Part shown: one piece after another, positions 36,316 to 43,606 of the stretch
How the letters are laid out: each line of letters opens with the position of its first letter
Numbering within the stretch: the first letter of the stretch is position 1
NCBI RefSeq assembly: GCF_014699135.1
Contig: NZ_JACOFT010000003.1
Coordinates: 620,001 to 684,000, forward strand
Direction: 5' to 3'
Source of the DNA: Cognatundibacterium aquatile
Lineage (GTDB): Bacteria; Pseudomonadota; Gammaproteobacteria; Burkholderiales; Burkholderiaceae_D
Length of the DNA: 64,000 nt
Position numbers and translations under genes: made by a program
The notes under the pieces: model-generated
What the model was told of the DNA's origin: nothing
What the model saw: the letters and a program-made list of their open reading frames with translations, nothing else
Databases searched by the model: none

Positions 36316-36528
36316 TTAATGATGGTGCGACCAGGTGACGTCATTTGAATTCAGGTAGGACTCGACTGCTTCTTTGTTGCCGGTTGCATGTTTCATAACT
36401 TTACCACAGGTGCAGATGCCCTGATAGGGTTGTATGTGCGAGCAGGCGGAGACTTTTTGCAAAAAGACCTGAACAGATTTGCTGCAGTTTTTACATTTGA
36501 AGGTCAGGATACGGGCTGGTTTATTCAT
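36316..36528 (-). CDS. small zinc-ribbon-like protein
   Basis: A 70-residue protein starting MNKPARILTFKCKNCSKSV. It has a CKNC pair near residue 12 and a CTC/GK motif near residue 39 (GICTCGKVM), which with Cys29 could bind one zinc. The C-terminus is His-rich (SHHH). No family name is certain. It probably acts in the cytoplasm as a small metal-binding or nucleic-acid-binding protein, but this is inference from the Cys pattern only. It precedes the helical repeat gene on the same strand and may be co-transcribed with it. Confidence 0.6.
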   Translation of the reverse strand: MNKPARILTFKCKNCSKSVQVFLQKVSACSHIQPYQGICTCGKVMKHATGNKEAVESYLNSNDVTWSHHH

Positions 36529-36622
36529 GATGGTGAGATGGCGTGCGGACGAAAATTAAGTTAAGTATGATGCTGTGAATGACTGATGGTGAATTACCGA
36601 TGTGCGATGACGATGTCGAAGT

Positions 36623-37759
36623 TTATTTTAATTTCAGACGCCACAACGAAGTCACTTCTTTTACCCGCGCTGCATGCAAGGGATCGCTGCTGTCGGTGGA
36701 TTTAGGGTGACGTGGTTTGATATCCATTTTGCCTGCGACAACGAGACCGGCGGCGGTTATCCAGTCCCATAGTTCAGTCTGGGTGCGTAAGCCCAGATGT
36801 TCGGCAAAATCGGACATGATCAGCCAGGCTTCGCCATTGGCTTCCAGATGGTCGGCAACACCGGCCAGAAAGCCACGTAACATGCGGCTTTCCGGATCAT
36901 AGATGGCGTGTTCGATAGCGGAATTCGGACGTGCTGGCAACCACGGCGGGTTACAGACGATCAGTGGCGCCTTACCGGCAGGGAATAAATCTGTTTGCTG
37001 CAATTCGACTTGCGTTGTTAATCCAAGCCGTTCGAGATTGTCACTGGCACAACGCAGGGCGCGCGGATCGAGGTCGGTCGCGACAATTTTTCTGATGCCA
37101 CGTTTTGCCAGCAGCGCCGAGACGACCCCAGTACCGGTGCCGATATCGAATGCCAGTTCGGTCGAGGGTAAAGGCGCTTTTGCCAGCAGATCGAGGTATT
37201 CACCACGCACCGGGGAAAACACGCCGTAATGCGGATGGATTTTTGCGCCCAGTGCCGCAATGTCCACACCACTTTTACGCCATTCATGGGCGCCGATGAT
37301 GCCGAGCAATTCACGTAATGAGGTGACAAATGCGGTGTCAGATGCGCCATAGGCTTCAGTGCAGGCAGTAACAACATCTGGCGCGCGGCGCAGGGGAATA
37401 CGGTAATCCGCCTCGAATGGAATCAATACCATGGCCAGCACCCGCGCGCGCTGGGATTGTGCCTGCCGGTGTAAATGGAAGGCTTCGGCGGCGGTCGCTG
37501 CCACTTTCGTTTTTTTACCGGCCGGTTTCTTGTCGATGCGACGGGCGAGTGCCTGCAATAATTGTTTGGCATTCTGAAAATCGCCGCGCCACAACAAGGC
37601 GGTTCCTTCGCACGCCAGCTTGTAGGCGATTTCTGTGCTCATGCGGTCATCGGCGATCTGCACCCGCTTTGGCGGCGGTGTGCCATTCTCAGCATGCCAG
37701 CGACAACTGCGTACTTCGTCGTTTTCTGTCCATTGCAATTGTGGAGAAGGTAAATTCAT
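36623..37759 (-). CDS. class I SAM-dependent methyltransferase (NPPW type)
   Basis: A 378-residue methyltransferase. The N-terminal 170 residues form a family-specific helical domain; the SAM-binding fold follows with FDIGTGTGVVSALLAKRG (motif I), the acidic TDLDPRALRCA, and the catalytic-type ICNPPWLPARP motif, as in enzymes that methylate exocyclic amines or glutamine side chains (PrmC, RlmG/RsmC relatives). The substrate is not identifiable. ATG at 37759 (MNLPSPQLQW) is chosen over an upstream in-frame GTG/ATG region of 48 codons that lacks conserved features. In relatives a methyltransferase of this kind often stands next to ribF, so the block between them here may be a later insertion. 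Confidence 0.78.
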   Translation of the reverse strand: MNLPSPQLQWTENDEVRSCRWHAENGTPPPKRVQIADDRMSTEIAYKLACEGTALLWRGDFQNAKQLLQALARRIDKKPAGKKTKVAATAAEAFHLHRQAQSQRARVLAMVLIPFEADYRIPLRRAPDVVTACTEAYGASDTAFVTSLRELLGIIGAHEWRKSGVDIAALGAKIHPHYGVFSPVRGEYLDLLAKAPLPSTELAFDIGTGTGVVSALLAKRGIRKIVATDLDPRALRCASDNLERLGLTTQVELQQTDLFPAGKAPLIVCNPPWLPARPNSAIEHAIYDPESRMLRGFLAGVADHLEANGEAWLIMSDFAEHLGLRTQTELWDWITAAGLVVAGKMDIKPRHPKSTDSSDPLHAARVKEVTSLWRLKLK

Positions 37760-38118
37760 GCTGAGCCTGTTATTTTTTTGAATAGTGATGTTGCACGCTG
37801 GGTCGTGTGCCGGGGCGCGATTGTACCTGAGCTGGCAGTGTAGCAAACAAAGTGTCGCCTTCAGTGTATTCTCGTCAACAACGTAGGAGTGATACGACCG
37901 CACGGAAGCTGGATACGGCGATACCGTAGGTAGTTTTTTGGGGGGAGTATATTTTAATGACCCCTATTTTAATAGGACAATCAGCCTGTTTTTAAAGATA
38001 CTCCCTCCCAGTATATGGAAACAGAAATAAGGAAATTGCAGGCAGCCTTGCGAAGCATTTGGCATGTCCAATGTGAATCTATACCGGAGGCTGTATTGAC
38101 ATAGCAAAAGAAAGAATA
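37760..38118. other. gene-free region with repeat copy C
   Basis: About 360 nt without a gene. It contains the leader of the methyltransferase gene (minus strand) and palindromic repeat copy C. A GGAGGC-containing stretch near 38085 has no start codon of a plausible gene behind it. Nothing else is recognised. Confidence 0.4.
37938..38017. repeat. palindromic intergenic element, copy C (about 80 bp)
   Basis: The left end has TTTTTTGGGGGGAGTATATT with GGGAGTATATTT at 37943-37954; the right end has GATACTCCCTCCCAGTATAT. GGGAGTAT (37943-37950) is the exact inverse of ATACTCCC (37998-38005). Length and end motifs agree with copies A (7212-7292) and B (25915-25998). Confidence 0.65.
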
Positions 38119-38160
38119 GAAAAAGCCGCTGCCATCATCTCGACGGCAGCGGCTTTTTTA
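38119..38160 (-). terminator. intrinsic terminator of the DUF5610-like gene
   Basis: AAAAGCCGCTGCC and GGCAGCGGCTTTT form a 13-bp stem with an 11-nt loop. It lies 12 nt after the stop of the minus-strand gene. Confidence 0.85.
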
Positions 38161-38171
38161 TGTAATGAATG

Positions 38172-38825
38172 CTATTTTTTAATGTCCGACGATGCTTGCG
38201 CCGGGGACGATAAACTGACCGTATCGCCAGTCGGTAAGCCCTGTGATTGCCAGCGATCAAATTCTGCGCGAACAGCTTTTAAAGTCTGCTGACTGATGTC
38301 TGGCAGGCTGCCGCCAAGGATATCGGCGGCTTCCTTGAAGCCCTTTTCTACAGCATCGCGAATTTTCTGCAATTTCGCCGGGTCGCCACCGATGGCGGCT
38401 TTGGCAAAGGTCAGAATGCGCTCTGCGGTTTTTTGTGCACTGAACTCACCGCCGTCGGCAATCGCTGCCTGCGCCGCCTTGATGTCGTCGGCCGACGCAG
38501 TGATTTTTTGTTCGCCGCTGACAACTTTGGATAATTGCAAACCTTGCTGCTGCACTGCAGATTTAATTAAATCCGTGATTTGTTGCGCCTTGCGATTGGC
38601 TTCTTCGACTGCAGCGGCAACATCCGAGCTTGAGGATGTCTTGGTTCTCGGATCTGCATAGACCGGAGAGTTTTTTGCGGCGGAACTGGAATCGAGGCTG
38701 ACTTTGTCGCTCGCGACGGCATTGCTGGCATTCTCGCCATTACTATCTGCTCTTTTGACGGTCGTTGATGGTTTTGCAGATACTGTCGGCGTACTTGTGT
38801 TGACGCCCGATACACTCAGATCCAT
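38172..38825 (-). CDS. DUF5610-like protein of unknown function
   Basis: A 217-residue protein. The first 60 residues are Ser/Thr/Ala-rich and look disordered (MDLSVSGVNTSTPTVS). The rest is helical, with KAQQITDLIKSAVQQQGL, AERILTFAKAAIGGDPAKLQ and FKEAADILGGSLPDISQQTL, which resembles the DUF5610 pattern of proteins with a conserved domain ending in an FDRW-type motif. There is no signal peptide or TM segment. The function of this family is unknown. It has its own terminator and an about 280-nt gap upstream, so it is a single-gene unit. Family assignment is from memory of the pattern and moderately sure. Confidence 0.6.
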   Translation of the reverse strand: MDLSVSGVNTSTPTVSAKPSTTVKRADSNGENASNAVASDKVSLDSSSAAKNSPVYADPRTKTSSSSDVAAAVEEANRKAQQITDLIKSAVQQQGLQLSKVVSGEQKITASADDIKAAQAAIADGGEFSAQKTAERILTFAKAAIGGDPAKLQKIRDAVEKGFKEAADILGGSLPDISQQTLKAVRAEFDRWQSQGLPTGDTVSLSSPAQASSDIKK

Positions 38826-39111
38826 TTTGCGCTCCTCAGAATAAGTTCAGAGACGAATACCTCTGTCTTTGCTTAACGACAGAAAACGCCGTTTCTATAA
38901 CTTTCTTGTGACTTATTTTTAAGCAACTTTGTGCTGTGTCAACGAGGATCGTCTCCGTATTACCTCTTGCGTATGGAAGCTCTCGTTTCCCCAATCGCTA
39001 AGGCGTTTGTTGTGACCAGATGGTGGAGGCTCGCCAAAACTAGTCCTGGATCAAGGAAGTGTCTTGCCGGACAGGGTAAGATGAAATTAAGGCATTGAAA
39101 CGGTGGCGACG

Positions 39112-39354
39112 ATGGCAAAAAAGTTTCCTGTGCAACCCAAGAATCCTGAGCGTATCTGCTGGGGTTGTGACGAGTACTGCCCGGCCGATGCTATGCGTTG
39201 TGGAAATGGTGCCGATCGCACCGCACATCCTGCTGAATTATTTGGCGACGACTGGCAGGCGTGGGAACCGAAGGTGGTGATCGAGATCGTTCCTGCGGAC
39301 AAGATCGATAACGCCGATGCCACTGTGAATACCGATATCCACACTCGCGTTTAA
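39112..39354 (+). CDS. DUF3079 family small protein
   Basis: An 80-residue protein, MAKKFPVQPKNPERICWGCD, with a Cys motif CWGCDEYCPADAMRCGNG (four Cys) that fits the DUF3079 family. The four Cys suggest a metal or Fe-S site, but this is not established. The conserved HPAELFGDDW closes the domain. ATG at 39112 is used; a GTG at 39103 is in frame. No strong ribosome binding site is seen. It stands alone between the DUF5610-like gene (divergent) and rsmE (convergent). The A/T-rich, CAATAA-repeated stretch after its stop is simple sequence, not a clear terminator. Confidence 0.75.
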   Translation: MAKKFPVQPKNPERICWGCDEYCPADAMRCGNGADRTAHPAELFGDDWQAWEPKVVIEIVPADKIDNADATVNTDIHTRV

Positions 39355-39408
39355 CAATAACAATAGCAATAAAAATAGCACTAGCTGGTATTGCTCACAT
39401 TTTTGAGA

Positions 39409-40134
39409 TTACATTCCGCCCCATGCTGCATTGATCGCCGCGATGGCCGCCAGACCGGCAGTTTCTGTGCGTAGAATTCGTGGTCCCATTGACAATGCGA
39501 TCACACCTTGTCTGGTCGCCATGTCTTCTTCCTCTTCAGTAAATCCACCCTCAGGACCTATCAGTAAGCTGACCGCCTGTGGGGCGCGATGTTTTGTCCA
39601 TTCGGCCAGCGATTGATCGGCACGCGGCGAAAGCATGATCCGTTGATGTATATCCTGTTGCCCCAGCCATTTTCCCAGATCCAGCGGTGCCGAAAGATGC
39701 GCAAGTCGATTACGACCCGATTGCTCGGCAGCGGCGACGATGATGCCTTGCCAGTGACTGAGTTTTTTTTCTGCACGCTCAGCCGACAAGCGCACGACGC
39801 AGCGTTGTGAAGCGAGCGGTTGAATCGACGAGATGCCCAGTTCCATGGCTTTTTCTATGATCCAGTCCATCTTGCTGCCTTCCGGTAAGGCTTGCGCCAG
39901 CGTCAGGCTGTAAGGCAGTTCAACTTCTTCTGGTAAAAATACTTTCAGTTCTGCGCTGGCCCGTTTCTTTGCGATATCGATGATGCTGGCAACATAGCAG
40001 CCTCCCTCGCCGTTAAACAGTTGTATGGTGTCTCCGGTTTGCAGACGTAAAACAAAAACATGATGTGCTACCGTTTCCGGCAAATCGATAACAGCACCAA
40101 CGGTAAGCGGAACAGGGCAGAAAAAACGTGGCAT
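39409..40134 (-). CDS. rsmE: 16S rRNA m3U1498 methyltransferase
   Basis: A 241-residue SPOUT-family methyltransferase. The N-terminal PUA-like part has HHVFVLRLQTGDTIQLFNGEG; the C-terminal knotted domain has KMDWIIEKAMELG, LLIGPEGGFTEEE and SMGPRILRTETAGLAAI, the SAM-binding knot loop. It methylates U1498 of 16S rRNA. Length matches E. coli RsmE (243). It starts 24 nt after the DUF350 gene on the same strand, so it may be read from the upstream polyamine-linked operon as well as from its own promoter. Confidence 0.95.
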   Translation of the reverse strand: MPRFFCPVPLTVGAVIDLPETVAHHVFVLRLQTGDTIQLFNGEGGCYVASIIDIAKKRASAELKVFLPEEVELPYSLTLAQALPEGSKMDWIIEKAMELGISSIQPLASQRCVVRLSAERAEKKLSHWQGIIVAAAEQSGRNRLAHLSAPLDLGKWLGQQDIHQRIMLSPRADQSLAEWTKHRAPQAVSLLIGPEGGFTEEEEDMATRQGVIALSMGPRILRTETAGLAAIAAINAAWGGM

Positions 40135-40158
40135 AACTTTAAAGACCGATTGAGTTCA

Positions 40159-40566
40159 TTAATATGTCAGAGAGGCTGCATTGAGTAAGCCCATGCTCAG
40201 ACTGATAGCGCCAAGAAAAATACCTGAGGCGACTTTATTTTCCGGTATGTCCAGGACTAGTCCGGGTAACATGACTCTGGCCGCGAAATACGCTAACAGT
40301 TGTACTAGTAAAGCAATACAACCCCAGATCAGCATATCTTGCAGATTCACACTATTGGCAATTGCTGAAGCGAGGGCGATGCTATAGCCAAGTATTGAGC
40401 CGGATAAACTGGCGGCGGCAGCCATGTTACCAGAGCGTATCAGCGTGATTTCTTTGTAAGGGGTTATCCTGATATAAATTGTGACAAATAGCAGCAATAA
40501 AATCATGGATGAAATAAAGTGGCTGATAAATGCGGGCAGGGCGTAAGTCAGTAAATGTTCGCTCAT
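40159..40566 (-). CDS. DUF350 membrane protein
   Basis: A 135-residue inner-membrane protein with four hydrophobic segments (FISHFISSMILLLLFVTIYI, then near residues 45-65, 75-100 and 110-135), matching the DUF350/YjfL family. ATG at 40566 is used; a TTG at 40578 is in frame but overlaps the upstream gene. In E. coli, YjfL lies beside a DUF1190 protein (YjfM) and a GSP-synthase-like ligase (YjfC), the same trio as here. Its stop region is 24 nt from rsmE. Family function is not settled; the conserved gene company suggests it works at the membrane with the ligase. Confidence 0.85.
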   Translation of the reverse strand: MSEHLLTYALPAFISHFISSMILLLLFVTIYIRITPYKEITLIRSGNMAAAASLSGSILGYSIALASAIANSVNLQDMLIWGCIALLVQLLAYFAARVMLPGLVLDIPENKVASGIFLGAISLSMGLLNAASLTY

Positions 40567-40570
40567 GGTG

Positions 40571-41704
40571 TCAGTCAATAAAGTAGTGAGGGATGAAACG
40601 GCTGGTGTTTTTGGTGATTAATGTTTCGTCTTCCCGGATGCCTATACCGGCGGCTTCATCACCGACGACCCATGCGCCTATGGAGGTATAAGCGGGTGTG
40701 ATGCCATCGTCAAATTTTGGTTGCGGCGCATATGCCTGATAGACATACCCCTCCGCGCCATATTCCCCGGTAGTATGTAGAACTTCACCGTCGGCGTAAA
40801 TCGAGATATTTTCACCTTCACGTGAATACAAAGGTTTTTTGACGTGATTGCCGCTGATGCGCCATGCATCAAAATAGGCGGGCAGCAGATTCGGGTGATG
40901 CGGGAACAGTTCCCACAAAACTGGCAAAATGGCTTTGTTCGACAAAATCATTTTCCAGGCGGGCTCAATGATGGTCATTGGGCGGGTTAGTAAGTGCGCT
41001 GCAAATTCTTCACGACACAGCCATTCCCAAGGATAAAGTTTAAATAAATTCTGGATGCTGATATCAGCATCATCTACAAATACACCTTGTTTCTGATCCC
41101 AGCCCAACTGCTCAATTGCACATTGTTTCGTTGCAAAGCCCGCCTGGATAGCGGTGTCACGAAGATAGGAAAGGTTACCTTCATCCTCTTCATTTTCCGC
41201 CGCACAGGTGACGTGGAGTAAGCCTTTGCCGGGGAATTTTTTCCATTGAGTAATCAGTTTTTCATGTAAAGAGTTGAACTGGTCTGCATCAGGAAAGACA
41301 TCTTGCAACCAGTACCATTGCGCGACACTGGATTCGACCAGTCCGGTAGGCGTGTCTGCGTTGTACTCCAGCATCTTAGGTGCGCCGGAACCATCCCAGC
41401 TCAGGTCAAACCGGCCATACAGTGAAAACTCCTTTTCACGCCAGCTTTCTTCAACGAGCGACCAGAATTGCGCCGGAATCGCGAAACGATCTTGCATACC
41501 GTGCCGCACAACATGATCCACCGCTTGCAGCGACATCTGATGTAAATCCAGTGTTGCCTGCTCCAGTACGTCAATTTGTTCAGAGTTAAAGCAGTAGGCA
41601 TAGCGTTCGTCCCAATACAAACCATCAATCGAGTGATAGCTGAACCCCAGACTTTCAAATTGTTGTTGCCAGCCTGCTCTTGGCGTCAGTGAGGTGCGTA
41701 TCAT
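40571..41704 (-). CDS. glutathionylspermidine-synthase-like ATP-grasp ligase
   Basis: A 377-residue protein of the GSP_synth family (YgiC/YjfC-like). The ATP-grasp synthetase fold is recognised by SLYGRFDLSWDGSGAPKMLE, YNADTPTGLVESSVAQWYWL, KPLYSREGENI and IIEPAWKMILSNKAILPVLW. It lacks the N-terminal amidase domain of the bifunctional E. coli Gss. Relatives join the carboxyl of a glutathione- or peptide-like acceptor to an amine such as spermidine; the true substrates of the short YgiC type are not known. Its ATG overlaps the stop of the DUF1190 gene (TAATG), with GGAGGCGG upstream. It overlaps the next frame to the DUF350 gene, so it is in a tight operon behind speDE. Confidence 0.88.
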   Translation of the reverse strand: MIRTSLTPRAGWQQQFESLGFSYHSIDGLYWDERYAYCFNSEQIDVLEQATLDLHQMSLQAVDHVVRHGMQDRFAIPAQFWSLVEESWREKEFSLYGRFDLSWDGSGAPKMLEYNADTPTGLVESSVAQWYWLQDVFPDADQFNSLHEKLITQWKKFPGKGLLHVTCAAENEEDEGNLSYLRDTAIQAGFATKQCAIEQLGWDQKQGVFVDDADISIQNLFKLYPWEWLCREEFAAHLLTRPMTIIEPAWKMILSNKAILPVLWELFPHHPNLLPAYFDAWRISGNHVKKPLYSREGENISIYADGEVLHTTGEYGAEGYVYQAYAPQPKFDDGITPAYTSIGAWVVGDEAAGIGIREDETLITKNTSRFIPHYFID

Positions 41705-42180
41705 TATCCGCCTCCTGAGTGACCATGAGCCGTTCCACCGAAGCCGCCACGACTGACGCTGCGGCTTACACTTCGCCCCACCGCGTGATCGGGTTGTGCA
41801 CCTTGCGAGTTTTGTATGCCGAAATTTCGTTGCGCTGTTTCGCGGTTTCCCGGTGTGTAGTGAGGGCCGTAATATGAACCATTACCCATACTATGATAGC
41901 CACCCGAGGAACCTCCACCCGCATAGTGCGCTGCGCTGCTCGCGCTTGAACCTGTGTCGCTGATGTGGTTCAGGTTAGTGTTTGTCGTCTCTTCACATGC
42001 GTTTCTTTCGCCCCAGTCTTTGCGACAATCTTCAAGGCTTTGATATTGATCGCGAATGGTTGTTAATTCCTGTGGGCGATTGTCACTGCATGCCGTCAGA
42101 CTGGCCGACGTTGCCAGTAATAAAGGCAATGCATGGCCGACTCTTTTTTTACAGGGTGGCTTCCTTATTCCTGCGCTCAC
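41704..42180 (-). CDS. DUF1190 (YgiB/YjfM-like) lipoprotein
   Basis: A 158-residue protein whose N-terminus has a hydrophobic segment ending in the lipobox SLTAC (Cys about residue 31), so it should be a lipid-anchored envelope protein. Next comes SLEDCRKDWGERNACEE, the Cys-containing DUF1190 core, then a Gly/Ser/Tyr-rich region (AGGGSSGGYHSMGNGSYYGP) and a closing GGTAHGHSGGG. The GTG start at 42180 is chosen because AGGAG lies 5 nt upstream. E. coli ygiB-ygiC and yjfM-yjfC show the same pairing with the ligase. It is 13 nt after the speDE stop and overlaps the ligase start. Function unknown, but it is a candidate acceptor or envelope partner of the ligase. Confidence 0.83.
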   Translation of the reverse strand: MSAGIRKPPCKKRVGHALPLLLATSASLTACSDNRPQELTTIRDQYQSLEDCRKDWGERNACEETTNTNLNHISDTGSSASSAAHYAGGGSSGGYHSMGNGSYYGPHYTPGNRETAQRNFGIQNSQGAQPDHAVGRSVSRSVSRGGFGGTAHGHSGGG

Positions 42181-42193
42181 TTTTTCTCCTGTT

Positions 42194-43453
42194 TCAGCTC
42201 GTGGTTGGCATCAGTTTGCGCATGAAATTTGGCAATACAAATAGCGCATGATGTACTTCATCATTGTAATATTTTAGCAATTTAAGTTGGCGGTGTTCGA
42301 TTCTCTGCTTTACCGTTGACGCGCCCAGTGCTATTGGATCGATACCCTTGCTCGCAATTGCCATTCCCCATAATGCCCCGTATAAAGGTATGAACACTGA
42401 ATAAGGTCTCACGACCGGAAAGCTGACGAACAGTTTTCGTAAGGTGTCGCAATAACGTTGCGGGTGGTAGTAGGGGCTGCCGAGATGCATCACCAATATG
42501 CCGTTATCCGTCAATTTAGCCGCGCATGCTTGAAAGAACTCTTCCGTAATACAAGTCGCAGCGAGTGTGCTGCCATCGGGTGCCTGTGGATCGGTGAGGT
42601 CGAGAAAAATCAGATCATACAGTTCCTCGCATTTACGTACATAAGCGAAACCGTCAACATGGACGTGTCTGACCTTGTCGTGATCAAGACTTCCCTGATG
42701 AATTTCATGCAAATACTTTCTCGATATGCTGACGACAGCGGGGTCAATTTCACACAGGGTCAACGTTTCCAGGCTGGGATGTTTTAGCAGCTCTCTGCAT
42801 GAACCCCCGTCGCCGCCACCGATAATCAGTGCAGTTCTGGGGGCAGGATGCGTAATCGCGGCTGGATGGATGAGGCTCTCATGATAAAAAAATTCATCTT
42901 TTTCAGAAGTCATCATTGCGCCGTCAATCCGCATGAGTTTACCGAAGTCGGCGCTATCAGCGATTTCTATCTGTTGAAACTGACTGCGGGTTTGCAGTAA
43001 TGGTGTGGTTCGTGTGCTGTAAAAAGTGGATGAACTTAGTCGCTCAGTTGAAAGTGTCTCTGTTCCTGATGTTGCCGAGGTCGTTTGTCCTCGGGTAATC
43101 TGCTGGCGAGATACTGTATCCGGTTGAAAATGTCGTATCAGGCTATCGACGATGTATCTGGCTTTTTCGGAGTTGTCCTGATGGAAGTTGCAGACATAGA
43201 CATCAAGCGTCACGGCATTTTTTTCCGGCCAGGTGTGAATGGCGACGTGCGATTCGGCCAGCAATAAAGTCCCGGTCACACCGGCTGCACTGCCATCTGG
43301 ATTATTAAACGAGTGATATTTTTGTCCGACGATGGTCAGTCCTGCGTCTATTGTTATCTTTGTCAGTAATTTGCTTAATTGTTCCTGACACAGAAAAAAC
43401 TCGGTATCTGCTTTGCAATCAAAGCAATCGGCGGTCAGATGTAAGCCTTCCAT
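42194..43453 (-). CDS. SpeD-SpeE fusion: AdoMet decarboxylase/spermidine synthase
   Basis: A 419-residue fused enzyme. Residues 1-120 are an S-adenosylmethionine decarboxylase of the short bacterial/archaeal type: AESHVAIHTWPE gives the self-cleaving Ser68 that becomes the pyruvoyl cofactor, with His73 and Cys88 in DVYVCNF. After a Ser/Thr-rich linker (about 115-150), residues 155-419 form a spermidine synthase: MTSEKDEFFYHESLIHP, IGGGDGGSCRELLK (212-217 GGGDGG) and the catalytic Asp285 in LIFLDLTDP. One polypeptide could therefore make decarboxylated AdoMet and pass its aminopropyl group to a diamine. The start ATG at 43453 gives a normal SpeD N-terminus. It leads the operon with the DUF1190 lipoprotein, ATP-grasp ligase and DUF350 genes, and is divergent from tkt. 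Confidence 0.93.
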   Translation of the reverse strand: MEGLHLTADCFDCKADTEFFLCQEQLSKLLTKITIDAGLTIVGQKYHSFNNPDGSAAGVTGTLLLAESHVAIHTWPEKNAVTLDVYVCNFHQDNSEKARYIVDSLIRHFQPDTVSRQQITRGQTTSATSGTETLSTERLSSSTFYSTRTTPLLQTRSQFQQIEIADSADFGKLMRIDGAMMTSEKDEFFYHESLIHPAAITHPAPRTALIIGGGDGGSCRELLKHPSLETLTLCEIDPAVVSISRKYLHEIHQGSLDHDKVRHVHVDGFAYVRKCEELYDLIFLDLTDPQAPDGSTLAATCITEEFFQACAAKLTDNGILVMHLGSPYYHPQRYCDTLRKLFVSFPVVRPYSVFIPLYGALWGMAIASKGIDPIALGASTVKQRIEHRQLKLLKYYNDEVHHALFVLPNFMRKLMPTTS

Positions 43454-43485
43454 GGTTTCAGCGTGTAATGTAAAAGTCGCAATTG

Positions 43486-43514
43486 TATTGTGTGACGCCG
43501 TGCTCTGGTAAAAT
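43486..43514 (+). promoter_or_regulatory. candidate promoter of tkt
   Basis: TATTGT (43486-43491), a 17-nt spacer and an extended -10 TGGTAAAAT (TAAAAT at 43509-43514) lie about 90 nt before tkt. The -35 is weak. The 150-nt gap also has to hold the divergent speDE promoter. Confidence 0.4.
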
Positions 43515-43606
43515 AACGGGCTTTGCAGAGCCTTGAATGTCGTTTATTCAAAGACGCTCGCTAACATGCTCACTGACCAGTTTCCTCATCTATACCTTCT
43601 ATCGCC

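Noticed and set aside
39355-39400. CAATAA/AATAGC-rich stretch as a repeat element
   Set aside because: Only short simple sequence without clear unit or copies elsewhere.
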